From positions 51,151 to 115,150 of the forward strand of contig NZ_LFLS01000019.1 in assembly GCF_001189915.1 (NCBI RefSeq): a DNA stretch of 64,000 nt, given 5' to 3'. The position numbers and the translations under genes are program-made. The DNA is from Herbaspirillum autotrophicum (GTDB lineage: Bacteria; Pseudomonadota; Gammaproteobacteria; Burkholderiales; Burkholderiaceae_D). Shown in pieces: positions 33,821-43,160 of this stretch. The notes under the pieces are model-generated. The model searched no databases and had not been told where the DNA came from. It worked only from the letters and a program-made list of their open reading frames with translations. The stretch's first letter is position 1. Each line of letters starts with the position of its first letter.

Positions 33821-36085
33821 ATGTTCCAATGGCTTTTGTTATCAGAGAATACGCTTACCGCAGCAGAGAATAACGTCTGGAAAGAAAGCGCATTGCGCAT
33901 CATTCTGGTCTCCGGATTCCTGCTGGAGATGGGCATCGGCATATTGAGCGGGTGGCAGGCGCTCCAGTTGGGGCACTATTACATCCTGGCGCTGGATGGT
34001 CTGTTCTTCGTGCTGCTCGCCATCGCCATTTATTATTCGGTACGCCGCCCGGTACTGGGAAGTGCGCTGCTGATCGCGACCATCTACGCTGCCGCGTTTT
34101 GCATCGCCTACTTCATCACCGATCAGGAAATCGCCCGTCTCGGGCTCATGTTCGTCTATACCGCACCGCTGATCGGGCGCATGTTCTTCGGGCCGCGGGT
34201 GGCATTGCTGCTGATGGGCATCAATGTCTTTCCGTTCTGGCTGATCCTGCGCCATGATGCGCTGCCGACCTATCCCGGTCTGGGGCCGCCGCTGGCCGAC
34301 GCCCACGGCTATATACAATCGCTGTTATTCCTGTTTTTCAACATTTGCGTGCCGCTGGGCGTGTTCCGTCTGCTGCATGCACTGGATGCTTCCATCATCC
34401 GCCACAGCAAATCGAGCAAAGATCTGCTGGCCAGCCATGCGCAATATCAAGAGATTTTTGAAAATGCCGGCGGCGCGATTTTGTTGTGCGACGTGCAGGG
34501 CACCATTCTGAAGGCCAACTCGCAAGCCAATCTGCTGATCGGCCGGGACCCCGGCGACACCTGCAAGTTGACCGGATTGCTGCGTGCCGGGACCGGCACG
34601 GCGGCGGCTCCGGCAACGCCCGACTTTGCTTCGCTGGTGCCGGGACAGGAATTGCGTACCAGCGCCGGCAAGCTGATTACCATCGACAGAATTACCTCGG
34701 CGTCGGACAACCATTGCATCGTGCTGCTGCGGGATATGTCCAACATGCGCCAGATGCAGGATGCGCTGGAACAGAGCACGCAACGGGTGTCTTTCTTGCG
34801 CAGCCACGACCACCTGACCAATCTGCCCAACCGCAGCATGCTCAAGCGCCATCTGGATGAGATATTGCCGACGCTGCGACCGGAGCGGCGGCTGGCGCTG
34901 GTGACGCTGCGTCTGGACAGCATCAAGTACATCAACGATGCGCACGGCATGGCGACCGGCGATGCCCTGATCAAGTCATTTGCCGAAGCCCTCGCCGCAC
35001 AGGTGCCTGCATCGGGGTTTTGTACCCGCCTGCGCAGCGTGGTGTTTTGCTTTTTGCTCGACAGCGATGCGGATAGTCTGGATGCCGTGACCCAGGCCGA
35101 ATACATTTGCAGTCAGCTACCCAAGGAAATCGCCGTCGATGGCGAGCAGCATCAGGTACGCTTGTCGGTGGCGATTGCCTTTTCCCGTCATGATGATGCA
35201 TCCTCGGACGATCTGATTCAGCGCGGCAAGGTCGCCAACGACAGCGCGCGTCAAAGCGGCGGGCAGCAAGTCAGCGTGTTCGATGAGACCGCCGCTGCCA
35301 GGATTCGCCGCAAACTCAGCATCGAACAGGCTATCGTGGCCGCCTTGAAAGCACGTGAATTTCGTCTGGTGTTCCAGCCCAAGGTAGATCACGACGCCGC
35401 CATCGTCGGCCTCGAAGCCCTGATTCGCTGGCGCTCATCGCTGCTGGGGGAGGTATCGCCGGCCGAATTCATCCCGATTGCGGAAGGCAGCGGCACCATT
35501 CGCCAGATCACTGCATTCGTGGTCGATCAGGTGTGCGCGCATATTCGCCAGATCACCAATTTGCAGGGCAGTTGTTTACCGGTTGCCATCAACCTGTCTG
35601 CCATTGATGTGGTGCGCGAGGATTTGCTGATGCTGGTGAACGCCAGTTGCCAGCGACATGGCGTCGCGCCCGAATGTCTGGAGTTCGAAATCACCGAAAC
35701 CGGTCTGATCGGTAACGAAAATCTGGCGATTCAACATCTGGAAGCGCTGCGCGCCAAAGGGTTCGGCATCACCATTGATGATTTCGGCACCGGCTATTCG
35801 TCGTTGTCCAAGTTGAGCCGCTTTCCGACCAAGAGCATCAAGATCGATCAATCATTCGTGGCGCAGATCGGCCTTAACGAAAAAAGCGAACTGATCATTC
35901 GCGCGGTGGTCTCGCTGGCCGCCATTCTGTCCTGCACCACGGTGGCTGAAGGTGTGGAAACGCGGGAGCAGGAAGTATTTCTGAAGGCCATCGGCTGCGG
36001 ATTTTTTCAGGGATTCTATTACTACCGGCCAATGGAATTTGAACAGGTCGTGGCCCTGTTGAACGCGAATTTATCCGGCGCGTAG
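33821..36085 (+). CDS. membrane PAS-(degenerate GGDEF)-EAL cyclic-di-GMP phosphodiesterase
   Basis: 754 residues: five or six N-terminal TM helices (to about residue 185), a PAS domain (YQEIFENAGGAILLCDVQGT, about 205-320), a GGDEF domain, then EAL. The GGDEF active site reads RLRSVVFCFLL, so the catalytic GGDEF residues are lost and cyclase activity is not expected. The EAL domain is intact: LEALIRWRS, INLSAIDV, EFEITETG, TIDDFGTGYSSL, IKIDQSFV and VAEGVETREQ. It therefore probably hydrolyses c-di-GMP, perhaps with the dead GGDEF domain as a GTP sensor. Start 33821 (MFQWLLLSEN) precedes the first TM segment. It lies between two chemoreceptor genes, hinting at motility control. Confidence 0.88.
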   Translation: MFQWLLLSENTLTAAENNVWKESALRIILVSGFLLEMGIGILSGWQALQLGHYYILALDGLFFVLLAIAIYYSVRRPVLGSALLIATIYAAAFCIAYFITDQEIARLGLMFVYTAPLIGRMFFGPRVALLLMGINVFPFWLILRHDALPTYPGLGPPLADAHGYIQSLLFLFFNICVPLGVFRLLHALDASIIRHSKSSKDLLASHAQYQEIFENAGGAILLCDVQGTILKANSQANLLIGRDPGDTCKLTGLLRAGTGTAAAPATPDFASLVPGQELRTSAGKLITIDRITSASDNHCIVLLRDMSNMRQMQDALEQSTQRVSFLRSHDHLTNLPNRSMLKRHLDEILPTLRPERRLALVTLRLDSIKYINDAHGMATGDALIKSFAEALAAQVPASGFCTRLRSVVFCFLLDSDADSLDAVTQAEYICSQLPKEIAVDGEQHQVRLSVAIAFSRHDDASSDDLIQRGKVANDSARQSGGQQVSVFDETAAARIRRKLSIEQAIVAALKAREFRLVFQPKVDHDAAIVGLEALIRWRSSLLGEVSPAEFIPIAEGSGTIRQITAFVVDQVCAHIRQITNLQGSCLPVAINLSAIDVVREDLLMLVNASCQRHGVAPECLEFEITETGLIGNENLAIQHLEALRAKGFGITIDDFGTGYSSLSKLSRFPTKSIKIDQSFVAQIGLNEKSELIIRAVVSLAAILSCTTVAEGVETREQEVFLKAIGCGFFQGFYYYRPMEFEQVVALLNANLSGA

Positions 36086-36111
36086 CAAACCGGTCGCAGC
36101 TGCGTTAAGAT

Positions 36112-36126
36112 ATTGGTCTTACCAAT
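36112..36126. promoter_or_regulatory. FadR-type GntR operator ATTGGT-CTT-ACCAAT
   Basis: A perfect inverted repeat with 3-nt spacer 50 bp upstream of the dehydratase-like gene. It fits the TGGTnnnACCA pattern of FadR-subfamily GntR repressors of sugar-acid genes. No such regulator gene is in the window, so the cognate protein is presumably encoded elsewhere. Confidence 0.65.
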
Positions 36127-36175
36127 TTCCGCCGTCACGGCGGCAAATCATTTTCACCGAGACCAAGAGAGACCT

Positions 36176-37120
36176 ATGACCAAGACCATTACTGCGCCCG
36201 GCGTTGCACCCGTTTATCGCGGCGTTTTCCCGGTAGCGCCTACGATTTTCGACGAGCGCGGTGAATTGGATCTGGACGGTCAGCGGCGCTGTATCGACTT
36301 CATGATCGATGCCGGTTCCAACGGTATCTGTATTCTGGCCAACTTCTCCGAGCAGTTTGCATTGGCTGACGATGAACGCAGTCTGCTGGTCGACACTGTG
36401 CTCAAGCATGTGGCGGGGCGGGTTCCGGTGATTGTCACGACCACCCATTTCAGTTCGCGCATCTGTGCCCAGCGCAGTCGCGCAGCACAGGATGCCGGCG
36501 CCGCCATGGTCATGATCATGCCGCCGTATCATGGCGCCACGATTCGCATCGGCGAGCGCGGCATCTACGAATTTTTCAGTACCGTCTCCGATGCCATCGA
36601 CATCCCGATCATGATTCAGGACGCGCCGGTCAGCGGCACCGCATTGTCGGCACCGTTCCTGGTCAAGATGGCGCAAGAGATCGGACAGATATCCTATTTC
36701 AAGATCGAAGTGCCGCAGGCCGCCAACAAGTTGCGTGAACTGATCGCGCTCGGTGGCGATGCCATCATCGGACCGTGGGATGGTGAAGAAGCGATTACCC
36801 TGATGGCCGATCTCGATGCCGGCGCTACCGGTGCCATGACCGGCGGTGGTTTTCCTGATGGCATCCGCAAGATCGTGGATGCCTATGTCGCCGGCGATAC
36901 CGAACTGGCGGCGCAGCATTACGAACAATGGCTGCCGTTGATCAATTATGAAAATCGTCAGGGTGGCTTTGCTACCTGCAAGGCGCTGATGCTGGAAGGT
37001 GGCGTCATCAAATCGGACGCTGTGCGGCATCCGTTCCCGGCAATGCAGCCGGCAACCCGCGCCGGCTTGCTGAAGATTGCACGACGTCTCAATCCGCTGG
37101 TACTAAGCTGGGGCAAGTAA
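36176..37120 (+). CDS. DHDPS-family lyase, probable 2-keto-3-deoxy-L-arabonate dehydratase
   Basis: 314 residues, a (beta/alpha)8 DapA-superfamily protein. GVFPVAPTIFDERGELDLDG at the N-terminus, GSNGICILANFSEQFALADDE and VPVIVTTTHFSSRICAQRS resemble L-2-keto-3-deoxyarabonate dehydratases more than true DapA, and YFKIEVPQAANKL carries the likely Schiff-base Lys. Known reaction of that group: dehydration of the keto-deoxy acid to 2-oxoglutarate semialdehyde. ATG 36176 follows GAGAGACC; the open frame upstream to 36113 overlaps the operator. The exact substrate is inferred, and a 4-hydroxy-tetrahydrodipicolinate synthase annotation would probably be wrong. Confidence 0.72.
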   Translation: MTKTITAPGVAPVYRGVFPVAPTIFDERGELDLDGQRRCIDFMIDAGSNGICILANFSEQFALADDERSLLVDTVLKHVAGRVPVIVTTTHFSSRICAQRSRAAQDAGAAMVMIMPPYHGATIRIGERGIYEFFSTVSDAIDIPIMIQDAPVSGTALSAPFLVKMAQEIGQISYFKIEVPQAANKLRELIALGGDAIIGPWDGEEAITLMADLDAGATGAMTGGGFPDGIRKIVDAYVAGDTELAAQHYEQWLPLINYENRQGGFATCKALMLEGGVIKSDAVRHPFPAMQPATRAGLLKIARRLNPLVLSWGK

Positions 37121-37134
37121 GCAATCTACAAATT

Positions 37135-37161
37135 GCCGGCGCTCTGCAATGGAGCGCCGGC
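37135..37161. terminator. stem-loop after the dehydratase-like gene, weak terminator
   Basis: GCCGGCGCTC (37135-37144) pairs perfectly with GAGCGCCGGC (37152-37161) across a 7-nt loop. No T-run follows, so it may be a transcript-end or processing structure rather than an efficient terminator. Confidence 0.45.
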
Positions 37162-37639
37162 ATTGCTCCCGGTTTCATATAGCATCCGCCATGCCACCGG
37201 CTGCGGATGCCATCCCGGCTTTGGCAATTCACCCGTCGCGGAAAAATGGTCATTACCATGTCATCGGCCTGCGATATAAAAACACCGCACGGGCATGTTG
37301 ATTTTCTGCCTGTGATTTGCCGCGCAATTCCCGCCCTTGCACCGATCCGTCATGGCACATGTCGATGTGCCGACGTGCGCGTTACGTTTGTTTTCCCGAT
37401 GTGCAGCCAATTCACAACGAACGAAAATTTTACATCGTCATGATTCTGTTGAGCGACGCAGAGTCAAAATGGGATTGGACCCAGATATCAATTCTTTGAA
37501 TAGCAGATATGGATAAATAAAATCGAATTTCTTCGATGTTCCTGTGTTGCCATGAGGCTATATTTTGCTTGTACGGAAGCAGCATCTCTGACGTGGGGGG
37601 AGATGTATTTTGAGGCATATTGATAGCGTGGGGGCGATC
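37162..37639. other. long intergenic region upstream of the patatin-like gene
   Basis: About 480 bp with no supportable protein gene; the short open frames here have no ribosome binding site and no family resemblance. A small hairpin GGCACAT-GTCG-ATGTGCC lies at 37354-37371. The half nearest the patatin gene (from about 37430) is clearly AT-richer than the rest of the window, which may mark a long promoter or acquired DNA. Confidence 0.4.
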
Positions 37640-38731
37640 ATGAATACACAATGCAACGCCGGCAAAACGGCTTTGGTCATCGGAGGTGGAGCACCAAATT
37701 CAACGCTGATCGCAGGAGCATTGGCGGCATTTCTGGAAGAGGGAATCAGTTTTGATGTGATCTCCGCTTCCGGTGCCGGGGTCGTGATGGGACTGCTCTA
37801 TACCGCGCCCAAGAATGGCACGCCGGGCGAGGCGCTGCGCCGCTGGGCCGATGTCGGCGTGGCCGACAGCATTTACAGCATGTTCCCGGTCAACTACAAA
37901 ATCTTCAAGCAACCCGGAATCAAGGCGCAGAGTTATCGCGACAGCATGCAAGCGATGGCCGGCAATCCGTTCCTGAATGCATTCACGAAACAGTTCAGCG
38001 ATGCCACCGAAGCCTGGTCGGACTGGAGCAATCTGATGATGAGCGCATTGTCGCCATCGGATTTGTCCGCCAAAAGCCTGGGCTTGTGCGCACACTTGCC
38101 GTTCATCGAACAAGCGATTGATTTCGACGTTATCGCCGCCATGGGGCCGGCGTTCTACATCAATGCGTTCAATGTGAACCAGGGCCGCATGCAAATCTGG
38201 GGCAAGCATGAAATCACGGCACGCCATGTACGTGCGGCATTGTCTTTTCCGTTTCTGTATCCGCCCACCGAGATTGATGGCAACGACTATATCGAAGGGG
38301 CGGCACTGGAAACACTGAACTTCAAACCATTCATCGGCGCCCCGGACAATCCGGCCCTGGAAAACGACGTGACCACGATCGTGGTGCTGGACATTCTCGG
38401 CGAAGAGCGTCTGATTCGCAAACCGCGCGATCTGTACGACGCCTGGACCCGTTCCATCATCACGCCGCTGGTGCAGATGTCGAAGAGTGAATTGCGGTTG
38501 TTCGAACTGGAACACAACACCGACCCGCTCAGCGGCAAACCGCTGCGCCGCATGCTCAAGGTTGATCTGATGGCGGAAGTGCCGTCAGATCACTGGCCGC
38601 AGATACTCGACTGGTCAGCCTCGAACATGCAATTGCTGTTCGACCTCGGTTATCGGGCCGGCCGCGACTTCTGTCGTCGCGACGGTGGCGGTCTGACCGG
38701 AAGCACTGACGATACACCGTTAGCCGCCTGA
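37640..38731 (+). CDS. patatin-like phospholipase family protein with variant catalytic motifs
   Basis: 363 residues from ATG 37640 (MNTQCNAGKTALVIGGG). The patatin oxyanion loop is visible as GGGAPNSTLIAGALAAF, and the predicted nucleophile elbow reads DVISASGAGVVMGLLY where GxSxG would be expected. The usual DGG/DGA dyad element reads YIEGAALETLNF, with Glu in place of Asp. These changes either define a distinct patatin subgroup or weaken hydrolase activity. No signal peptide; probably cytoplasmic. It sits alone between the dehydratase-like gene and a chemoreceptor gene. Confidence 0.75.
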   Translation: MNTQCNAGKTALVIGGGAPNSTLIAGALAAFLEEGISFDVISASGAGVVMGLLYTAPKNGTPGEALRRWADVGVADSIYSMFPVNYKIFKQPGIKAQSYRDSMQAMAGNPFLNAFTKQFSDATEAWSDWSNLMMSALSPSDLSAKSLGLCAHLPFIEQAIDFDVIAAMGPAFYINAFNVNQGRMQIWGKHEITARHVRAALSFPFLYPPTEIDGNDYIEGAALETLNFKPFIGAPDNPALENDVTTIVVLDILGEERLIRKPRDLYDAWTRSIITPLVQMSKSELRLFELEHNTDPLSGKPLRRMLKVDLMAEVPSDHWPQILDWSASNMQLLFDLGYRAGRDFCRRDGGGLTGSTDDTPLAA

Positions 38732-38823
38732 ACGTTGCATGCAGATCCGGCACAGTCCGGTCGCCGTGACGGCATGAATCCTTGCCGCGCTTATCCAACT
38801 TTTGACTGTTAGAGACCCATCAC

Positions 38824-40485
38824 ATGACTATTACCAAGCGATTGATACTGACTTTATCGACGGCGCTGCTGGCGCTCCTGTTTGTCGGCTTTGGCGGGCT
38901 GTGGCAATTGCAGCGGGCACAGCAACGCCTCGATACCGTGCAAGACAAAATCATTCCGAGCATTCATGGTCTGTATGCCGCCAAAGGCTATCTGGCCGAT
39001 ACCCGGCTCGCAGGATATCGGCTTGCGGTTTTTTCCAATCTGAGTGACAAGACCGCGCTTAGCAAATCGGTGGCCGATACCAACAAGGCGTTTGACGACG
39101 TCGTCACCAATTACGAACGCGAGCGCGTGTATGACGACACCGACCGCAACATGCTGGTGGCCGATCAGGCCAACATGGCAGCCTATCGCGAATCGCTGAA
39201 ACCGTTCTTCACCGCGGCCTATGCCGGCGATATGGATGGTGTGCGCGCCACGCTGGTGGCGGGCAGCCCGCTGGCGGTGGCCGCTGCTGCGGTCAAGAAA
39301 GGCTTCGACGACCATATTGCCTATAACAACAAGCTGGTCGAGGATGTGCGACAGGACAGTATGGCGGCCTATCATTTTGCAGTTCGCAGCATGGTCGCAG
39401 TCATCGTCGTGGCATTGCTGCTGACGGCCGTGCTGGCATTGCATTTGTATCGCAACATCAGCGGCAGTCTCGGTTCGATCCGGGCCACCTTCGAGCGCGT
39501 GAGTCAGTCGCTGGATCTGTCGCAGCCGGTGAAGATCGACCGCATGGATGAGATCGGCCATACCGCAACTGCCTTCAATAAATTGCAGGCGCGCATCGTC
39601 GAAGTCGTTGCCACGGTGCGCAGCTCGACCGACTCGGTCAGTGTTGCGGCGCGCCAGATTGCCGTCGGCAATGCCGATTTGTCGTCGCGTACCGAACGCC
39701 AGGCGGCGTCGCTGGAAGAAACTGCATCGAGCCTTGAGCAGCTCACGACGATGGTCAAGCAGAACACCGAGAATGCGCGTCAGGCCAATCAACTGGCGGC
39801 GTCGGCATCCGAGATCGCGTCGCAGGGCGGTGACGTGGTGCGGCAAGTGGTGGAGACCATGAATTCGATCAACGACTCCTCGCGCAAGATCGTCGATATC
39901 ATCAGCGTGATTGACGGCATTGCGTTCCAGACCAATATCCTGGCATTGAACGCCGCCGTCGAAGCGGCACGCGCCGGCGAGCAGGGGCGTGGTTTTGCAG
40001 TGGTGGCCAGCGAGGTACGTAATCTGGCCCAGCGCAGCGCTTCGGCGGCCAAGGAAATCAAGGGTTTGATCGATGACTCGGTCAGCAAGGTCGGGTCCGG
40101 CAGCAAGCTGGTGGAACAGGCCGGTGTCACCATGAGCGACATCGTGGCCAGCGTGCAGCGCGTCAGTCATATCGTTGGTGAAATTTCCAGCGCCAGCGAA
40201 GAGCAGAGCGGCGATATCGTGCAGGTCAATCAGGCGGTATCGCAAATGGATGAAGTGACGCAGCAAAACGCGGCACTGGTCGAAGAGGCGGCGGCAGCTG
40301 CCGAAGCATTGCAACATCAGGCAGAGACCCTGGAACAGGTGGTCAGCGTATTCAAGCTGTCGGCCTCGGCGGTGGCCGCCGCCGGCATCAGCGCAGAACG
40401 ACGCAACGTGATCGACATCACCCCGGCTGGCCGGCAACTGTCAGGTGGCAGGGGACAGCAACGCTTGCAGCATGAACAGGTGTGA
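38824..40485 (+). CDS. methyl-accepting chemotaxis protein (second)
   Basis: 553 residues. TM1 is at [19 protein letters not shown] (about 6-24), followed by a four-helix periplasmic sensor, TM2 ([20 protein letters not shown]), a HAMP region and a Tsr-type signalling domain with the hairpin tip [20 protein letters not shown]. The signalling half is nearly the same as in the 32087-33646 protein, while the sensor domain differs, so the two have different ligands but share the same Che machinery. The C-terminus ends without NWETF. ATG 38824 follows TTAGAGACCCATC. Confidence 0.9.
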   Translation: MTITKRLILTLSTALLALLFVGFGGLWQLQRAQQRLDTVQDKIIPSIHGLYAAKGYLADTRLAGYRLAVFSNLSDKTALSKSVADTNKAFDDVVTNYERERVYDDTDRNMLVADQANMAAYRESLKPFFTAAYAGDMDGVRATLVAGSPLAVAAAAVKKGFDDHIAYNNKLVEDVRQDSMAAYHFAVRSMVAVIVVALLLTAVLALHLYRNISGSLGSIRATFERVSQSLDLSQPVKIDRMDEIGHTATAFNKLQARIVEVVATVRSSTDSVSVAARQIAVGNADLSSRTERQAASLEETASSLEQLTTMVKQNTENARQANQLAASASEIASQGGDVVRQVVETMNSINDSSRKIVDIISVIDGIAFQTNILALNAAVEAARAGEQGRGFAVVASEVRNLAQRSASAAKEIKGLIDDSVSKVGSGSKLVEQAGVTMSDIVASVQRVSHIVGEISSASEEQSGDIVQVNQAVSQMDEVTQQNAALVEEAAAAAEALQHQAETLEQVVSVFKLSASAVAAAGISAERRNVIDITPAGRQLSGGRGQQRLQHEQV

Positions 40486-40519
40486 TGAACCTTGACGCAA
40501 CAAGCCGGCGCGCGGTGGC

Positions 40520-41083
40520 CTAAAGATACTCGGGCCGGAACTGCCGCCGGCGGCTGAGCGTCTTGCCGGCCACCACAAATTCACCATTGCCGGTGTAATG
40601 CAGCGTTTTCGGATGTTTGGGGACGCGCGCGACATGGGCGCGCACGACCTCGAAGATGAAGAAGTTGTACTTGTCGATCAGGCTGTCGTCGGCCAGCTTG
40701 CATTCCAGGCTGGCAAAGCATTCCGCAATCAGCGGTGCCCTGACCTTGCCGGCTTTGCTGGCGGTGAAGCCGAAGTGCGCGAACTTGTCGATATCGCGGC
40801 CCGAGCAATTGCCGGCGCCGACTACCTGATCGATCAGGCTGGCAGTGGGAATATTGATGACGCATTCCCGGCTGTTGCGGATCAGCTCAAAACTGTGGTT
40901 GCCGCTGGCGATCACGCAACCGACCAGCGACGGTGAAAATTCCATGACGGTATGCCAGCCCATGGTCATGACATTGACTTCCTTGCGCCATGCCGAACTC
41001 ACCAGCACGATTGGCCCCGGCTCCAGATAACGCCGAATCTGCGCCACCGGAAAGTCTTCCTTGTCATGGGTTTTCATGGTCAT
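40520..41083 (-). CDS. flavin reductase-like FMN-binding protein
   Basis: 187 residues of the flavin_reductase (PF01613) split-barrel fold. PIVLVSSAWRKEVNVMTMGW, SPSLVGCVIASGNHSFELIR and RECVINIPTASLIDQV are the expected FMN-binding blocks. Members are either NAD(P)H:flavin reductases supplying a monooxygenase or standalone FMN proteins; no monooxygenase lies next to it. Start 41083 is fixed by GAGGAG 5 nt upstream; the second ATG at 41077 is less well placed. Confidence 0.83.
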   Translation of the reverse strand: MTMKTHDKEDFPVAQIRRYLEPGPIVLVSSAWRKEVNVMTMGWHTVMEFSPSLVGCVIASGNHSFELIRNSRECVINIPTASLIDQVVGAGNCSGRDIDKFAHFGFTASKAGKVRAPLIAECFASLECKLADDSLIDKYNFFIFEVVRAHVARVPKHPKTLHYTGNGEFVVAGKTLSRRRQFRPEYL

Positions 41084-41173
41084 GCAAGCTCCTCAAAAAG
41101 ATAATGCCCGCATGGCAGGCATGCAGGCATTGTCAACGGCGGGGCAACGTCACGGTGCAGGCACCGGCCGCGC

Positions 41174-41545
41174 TTAGCGTGAGTAGTAATAGCCGTCGTT
41201 ATAACCACGGTCATCGCGATAATAGCGATTGTCATATTGCTGCACATAACGCGGCTGGACATACACCGGTTGGGCCGGTTGATAATAAACCTGTTGCGGC
41301 GGGTAATATGCCTGTGGCGGCGGTGCATAAATCTGCTGTTGCGGCGGCGCATAGCTTGGCGCCGAGTTGGCATTGGCAATCATCGAGCCGACGACCACTG
41401 CACCGAGGATGCCGGCGGCAATCGCCAGGCCATTTCCCCCACCGCCACCGCGATGATAACGATCACCGGCAACGGCGGAGCTGGATACCGATACTGCAAG
41501 CACGGCAACAGCCAGCAGCGCGGGGATGGTTTTCTTGGTGAACAT
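41174..41545 (-). CDS. small exported Pro/Tyr/Gln-rich protein with glycine-zipper segment
   Basis: 123 residues. A signal peptide (KTIPALLAVAVLAVSVSSSAVA, cleaved near residue 26) is followed by a Gly-rich membrane-like segment (GLAIAAGILGAVVVGSMIA) and a C-terminal tail dominated by Tyr, Pro, Gln and Asp (YAPPQQQIYAPPPQAYYPPQ, then YYRDDRGYNDG). AAAGAGGACCAC precedes the ATG. Such proteins are common in Burkholderiales and are often surface-exposed or envelope-associated; function unknown. Confidence 0.7.
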   Translation of the reverse strand: MFTKKTIPALLAVAVLAVSVSSSAVAGDRYHRGGGGGNGLAIAAGILGAVVVGSMIANANSAPSYAPPQQQIYAPPPQAYYPPQQVYYQPAQPVYVQPRYVQQYDNRYYRDDRGYNDGYYYSR

Positions 41546-41788
41546 GATGTGGTCCTCTTTATAGGTAGCACCGATAGGGTGGTGCGACGAATTGAATATA
41601 GGTCATTTCCAGGCGTTTCGCGCGAATCGCAGTAATTGCTTACACTTCTTACCGATGCCGCCAATTTGCCCGGAGCAAGTTCTGCACCGGCAGTGCGCCG
41701 CAGCGGGCAGGCATGAAGCGGGCGTATTCATATTAGAATGCATCGCACAGTGCCTGTCTTCCATCCGCAAACAGAAAAACACAAGTCC

Positions 41789-42754
41789 ATGTCTTATTCT
41801 CCCAGCCGCCCCGTGGCGTACGCCTGTCTCGCGTTGAGCATGTCCATGGTGGGCGCGTATGTCGCGCTGACCAAGCCGCTGTCGCTGGCATTGCCGGTCT
41901 TTTTGCTGGGCTGGATGCGGTTTGGCATCGGCGCCATCGCGATGACGCGCTGGCTGGTCAAGCCGGCCGCGGAGCCGGCAATTTCAGGCCACACCAAAAT
42001 GCTGGTGTTTCTGGAATCCTTTTTCGGCAACTTCCTGTTCACGGTATGCATGATTACCGGCGTCAGCATGACCAGCGCCGTCTCGGCCGGCGTCATCATG
42101 TCTGCCATTCCGGCCATGGTGGCGCTGATGAGCTGGATTTTTCTGCGTGAAAAAATCGGTCTGCGGACCTGGCTGGCAGTTGCCTGCAGCGTGCTCGGCA
42201 TCAGCCTGTTGTCGTTCAGCAAGGCCGGTCATGTCGATCAGCTCAGTGACGCCGCCCATCAGCAAGCCTGGCTCGGGAATCTGTTCATCATCGGTGCCGT
42301 CATGTGCGAGGCAATCTATGCGGTCCTCGGCAAGAAGCTGACCGCCGTCCTCAGTCCCAAACGCATCAGTGCCATCATCAATTTGTGGGGACTGGTGCTG
42401 ATGACGCCGATGGGCATTTATGCCGCCTTCCATTTCGACTTTACTGCCGTCGGCGCCGATATCTGGCTGTTGCTGCTGTTCTATGCGTTGGCCGCCAGCG
42501 TCTGGAGCGTGTGGTTGTGGATGACCGGGCTGAAATCAATCCCGGCGTCGCGTGCCAGCGTGTTTACCGTATTGCTGCCGATTACCGCGGCAGTGATCGG
42601 CGTGGCGGTACTCGGCGAACAGTTCAGCATGATGCAACTGCTGGCATTTGCGATTGCCTTGTCGGGCATGTTGCTGGTGACCTTGCCCGGCAAGCAGGGG
42701 CGTGACACCGGAGATGCCGGGACCGTCAGCGGGAAATTGCCGCATCAGAGCTGA
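41789..42754 (+). CDS. EamA/DMT-family transporter
   Basis: 321 residues with about ten TM helices in two EamA halves. The first half shows LALPVFLLGWMRFGIGAIAM and VSAGVIMSAIPAMVALMSWIF, the second SVWLWMTGLKSIPASRASVF and LLPITAAVIGVAVLGEQFS, the usual DMT signature blocks. ATG 41789 (MSYSPSRPVAYA) precedes TM1; the frame upstream to 41738 has no ribosome binding site. Substrate unknown. The downstream gene begins 3 nt after its stop, so the two are translationally coupled. Confidence 0.87.
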   Translation: MSYSPSRPVAYACLALSMSMVGAYVALTKPLSLALPVFLLGWMRFGIGAIAMTRWLVKPAAEPAISGHTKMLVFLESFFGNFLFTVCMITGVSMTSAVSAGVIMSAIPAMVALMSWIFLREKIGLRTWLAVACSVLGISLLSFSKAGHVDQLSDAAHQQAWLGNLFIIGAVMCEAIYAVLGKKLTAVLSPKRISAIINLWGLVLMTPMGIYAAFHFDFTAVGADIWLLLLFYALAASVWSVWLWMTGLKSIPASRASVFTVLLPITAAVIGVAVLGEQFSMMQLLAFAIALSGMLLVTLPGKQGRDTGDAGTVSGKLPHQS

Positions 42755-42757
42755 GCC

Positions 42758-43084
42758 ATGGGACGCCGCTATCACTACTCGGTCTATGTCATTGAGCTCG
42801 CGGCGGATGTGATTTGGGAAAGCAAGTTTCGCAAGGCCAATCCGGATTACGTTACCGGTATGGCATGTGTGTATGTCGGCATGACCGGACTCAATCCGGA
42901 CGTTCGCTTCGACAAGCACAAGGCCGGTATCCAGTCGAATCGGTTCGTGCGCGATTTCGGATTGCGCCTGTTGCCGGCGTTGTACGAAATGTATAACCCG
43001 ATGCCATATGAAGGCGCACGGGAAATGGAAGTCGAACTGGCTATCGGTTTGCGCGAAGCCGGCTATGGCGTCTGGCAAGCCTGA
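42758..43084 (+). CDS. small protein, possible GIY-YIG-like fold
   Basis: 108 residues. HYSVYVIELAADVIW is followed after about 20 residues by MACVYVGMTGLNPDVRFDKH, which resembles the two strands and the Arg-bearing helix of a GIY-YIG domain (VYVIEL for GIY, VYVGMT for YIG, then an Arg and a His). The YIG-like half is better preserved than the GIY half, and the gap between strands is longer than usual. It starts 3 nt after the EamA stop with GAGC as the only ribosome-binding element, suggesting coupled translation. Nuclease activity is uncertain. Confidence 0.6.
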   Translation: MGRRYHYSVYVIELAADVIWESKFRKANPDYVTGMACVYVGMTGLNPDVRFDKHKAGIQSNRFVRDFGLRLLPALYEMYNPMPYEGAREMEVELAIGLREAGYGVWQA

Positions 43085-43160
43085 CGATGTTCTGCAGCCA
43101 CCGGCGCGCGGCGCTATACTCGTCGGCATCCGATGGCAATCCCTCCACTTCGACGACACC

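Noticed and set aside
32210..33829. Long minus-strand frames opposite both chemoreceptor genes (also near 38854-40437)
   Set aside because: Near-identical antisense products arise because the signalling domains of the two chemoreceptors are conserved; they are not independent genes.
37207..37443. 78-codon frame in the intergenic region before the patatin-like gene
   Set aside because: No ribosome binding site, Cys/Arg-rich random composition and no recognisable motif.
43008..43160. N-terminal extension of the PPC/DUF296 protein
   Set aside because: The added residues overlap the small GIY-YIG-like gene in another frame and have no domain similarity; ATG 43161 fits better.
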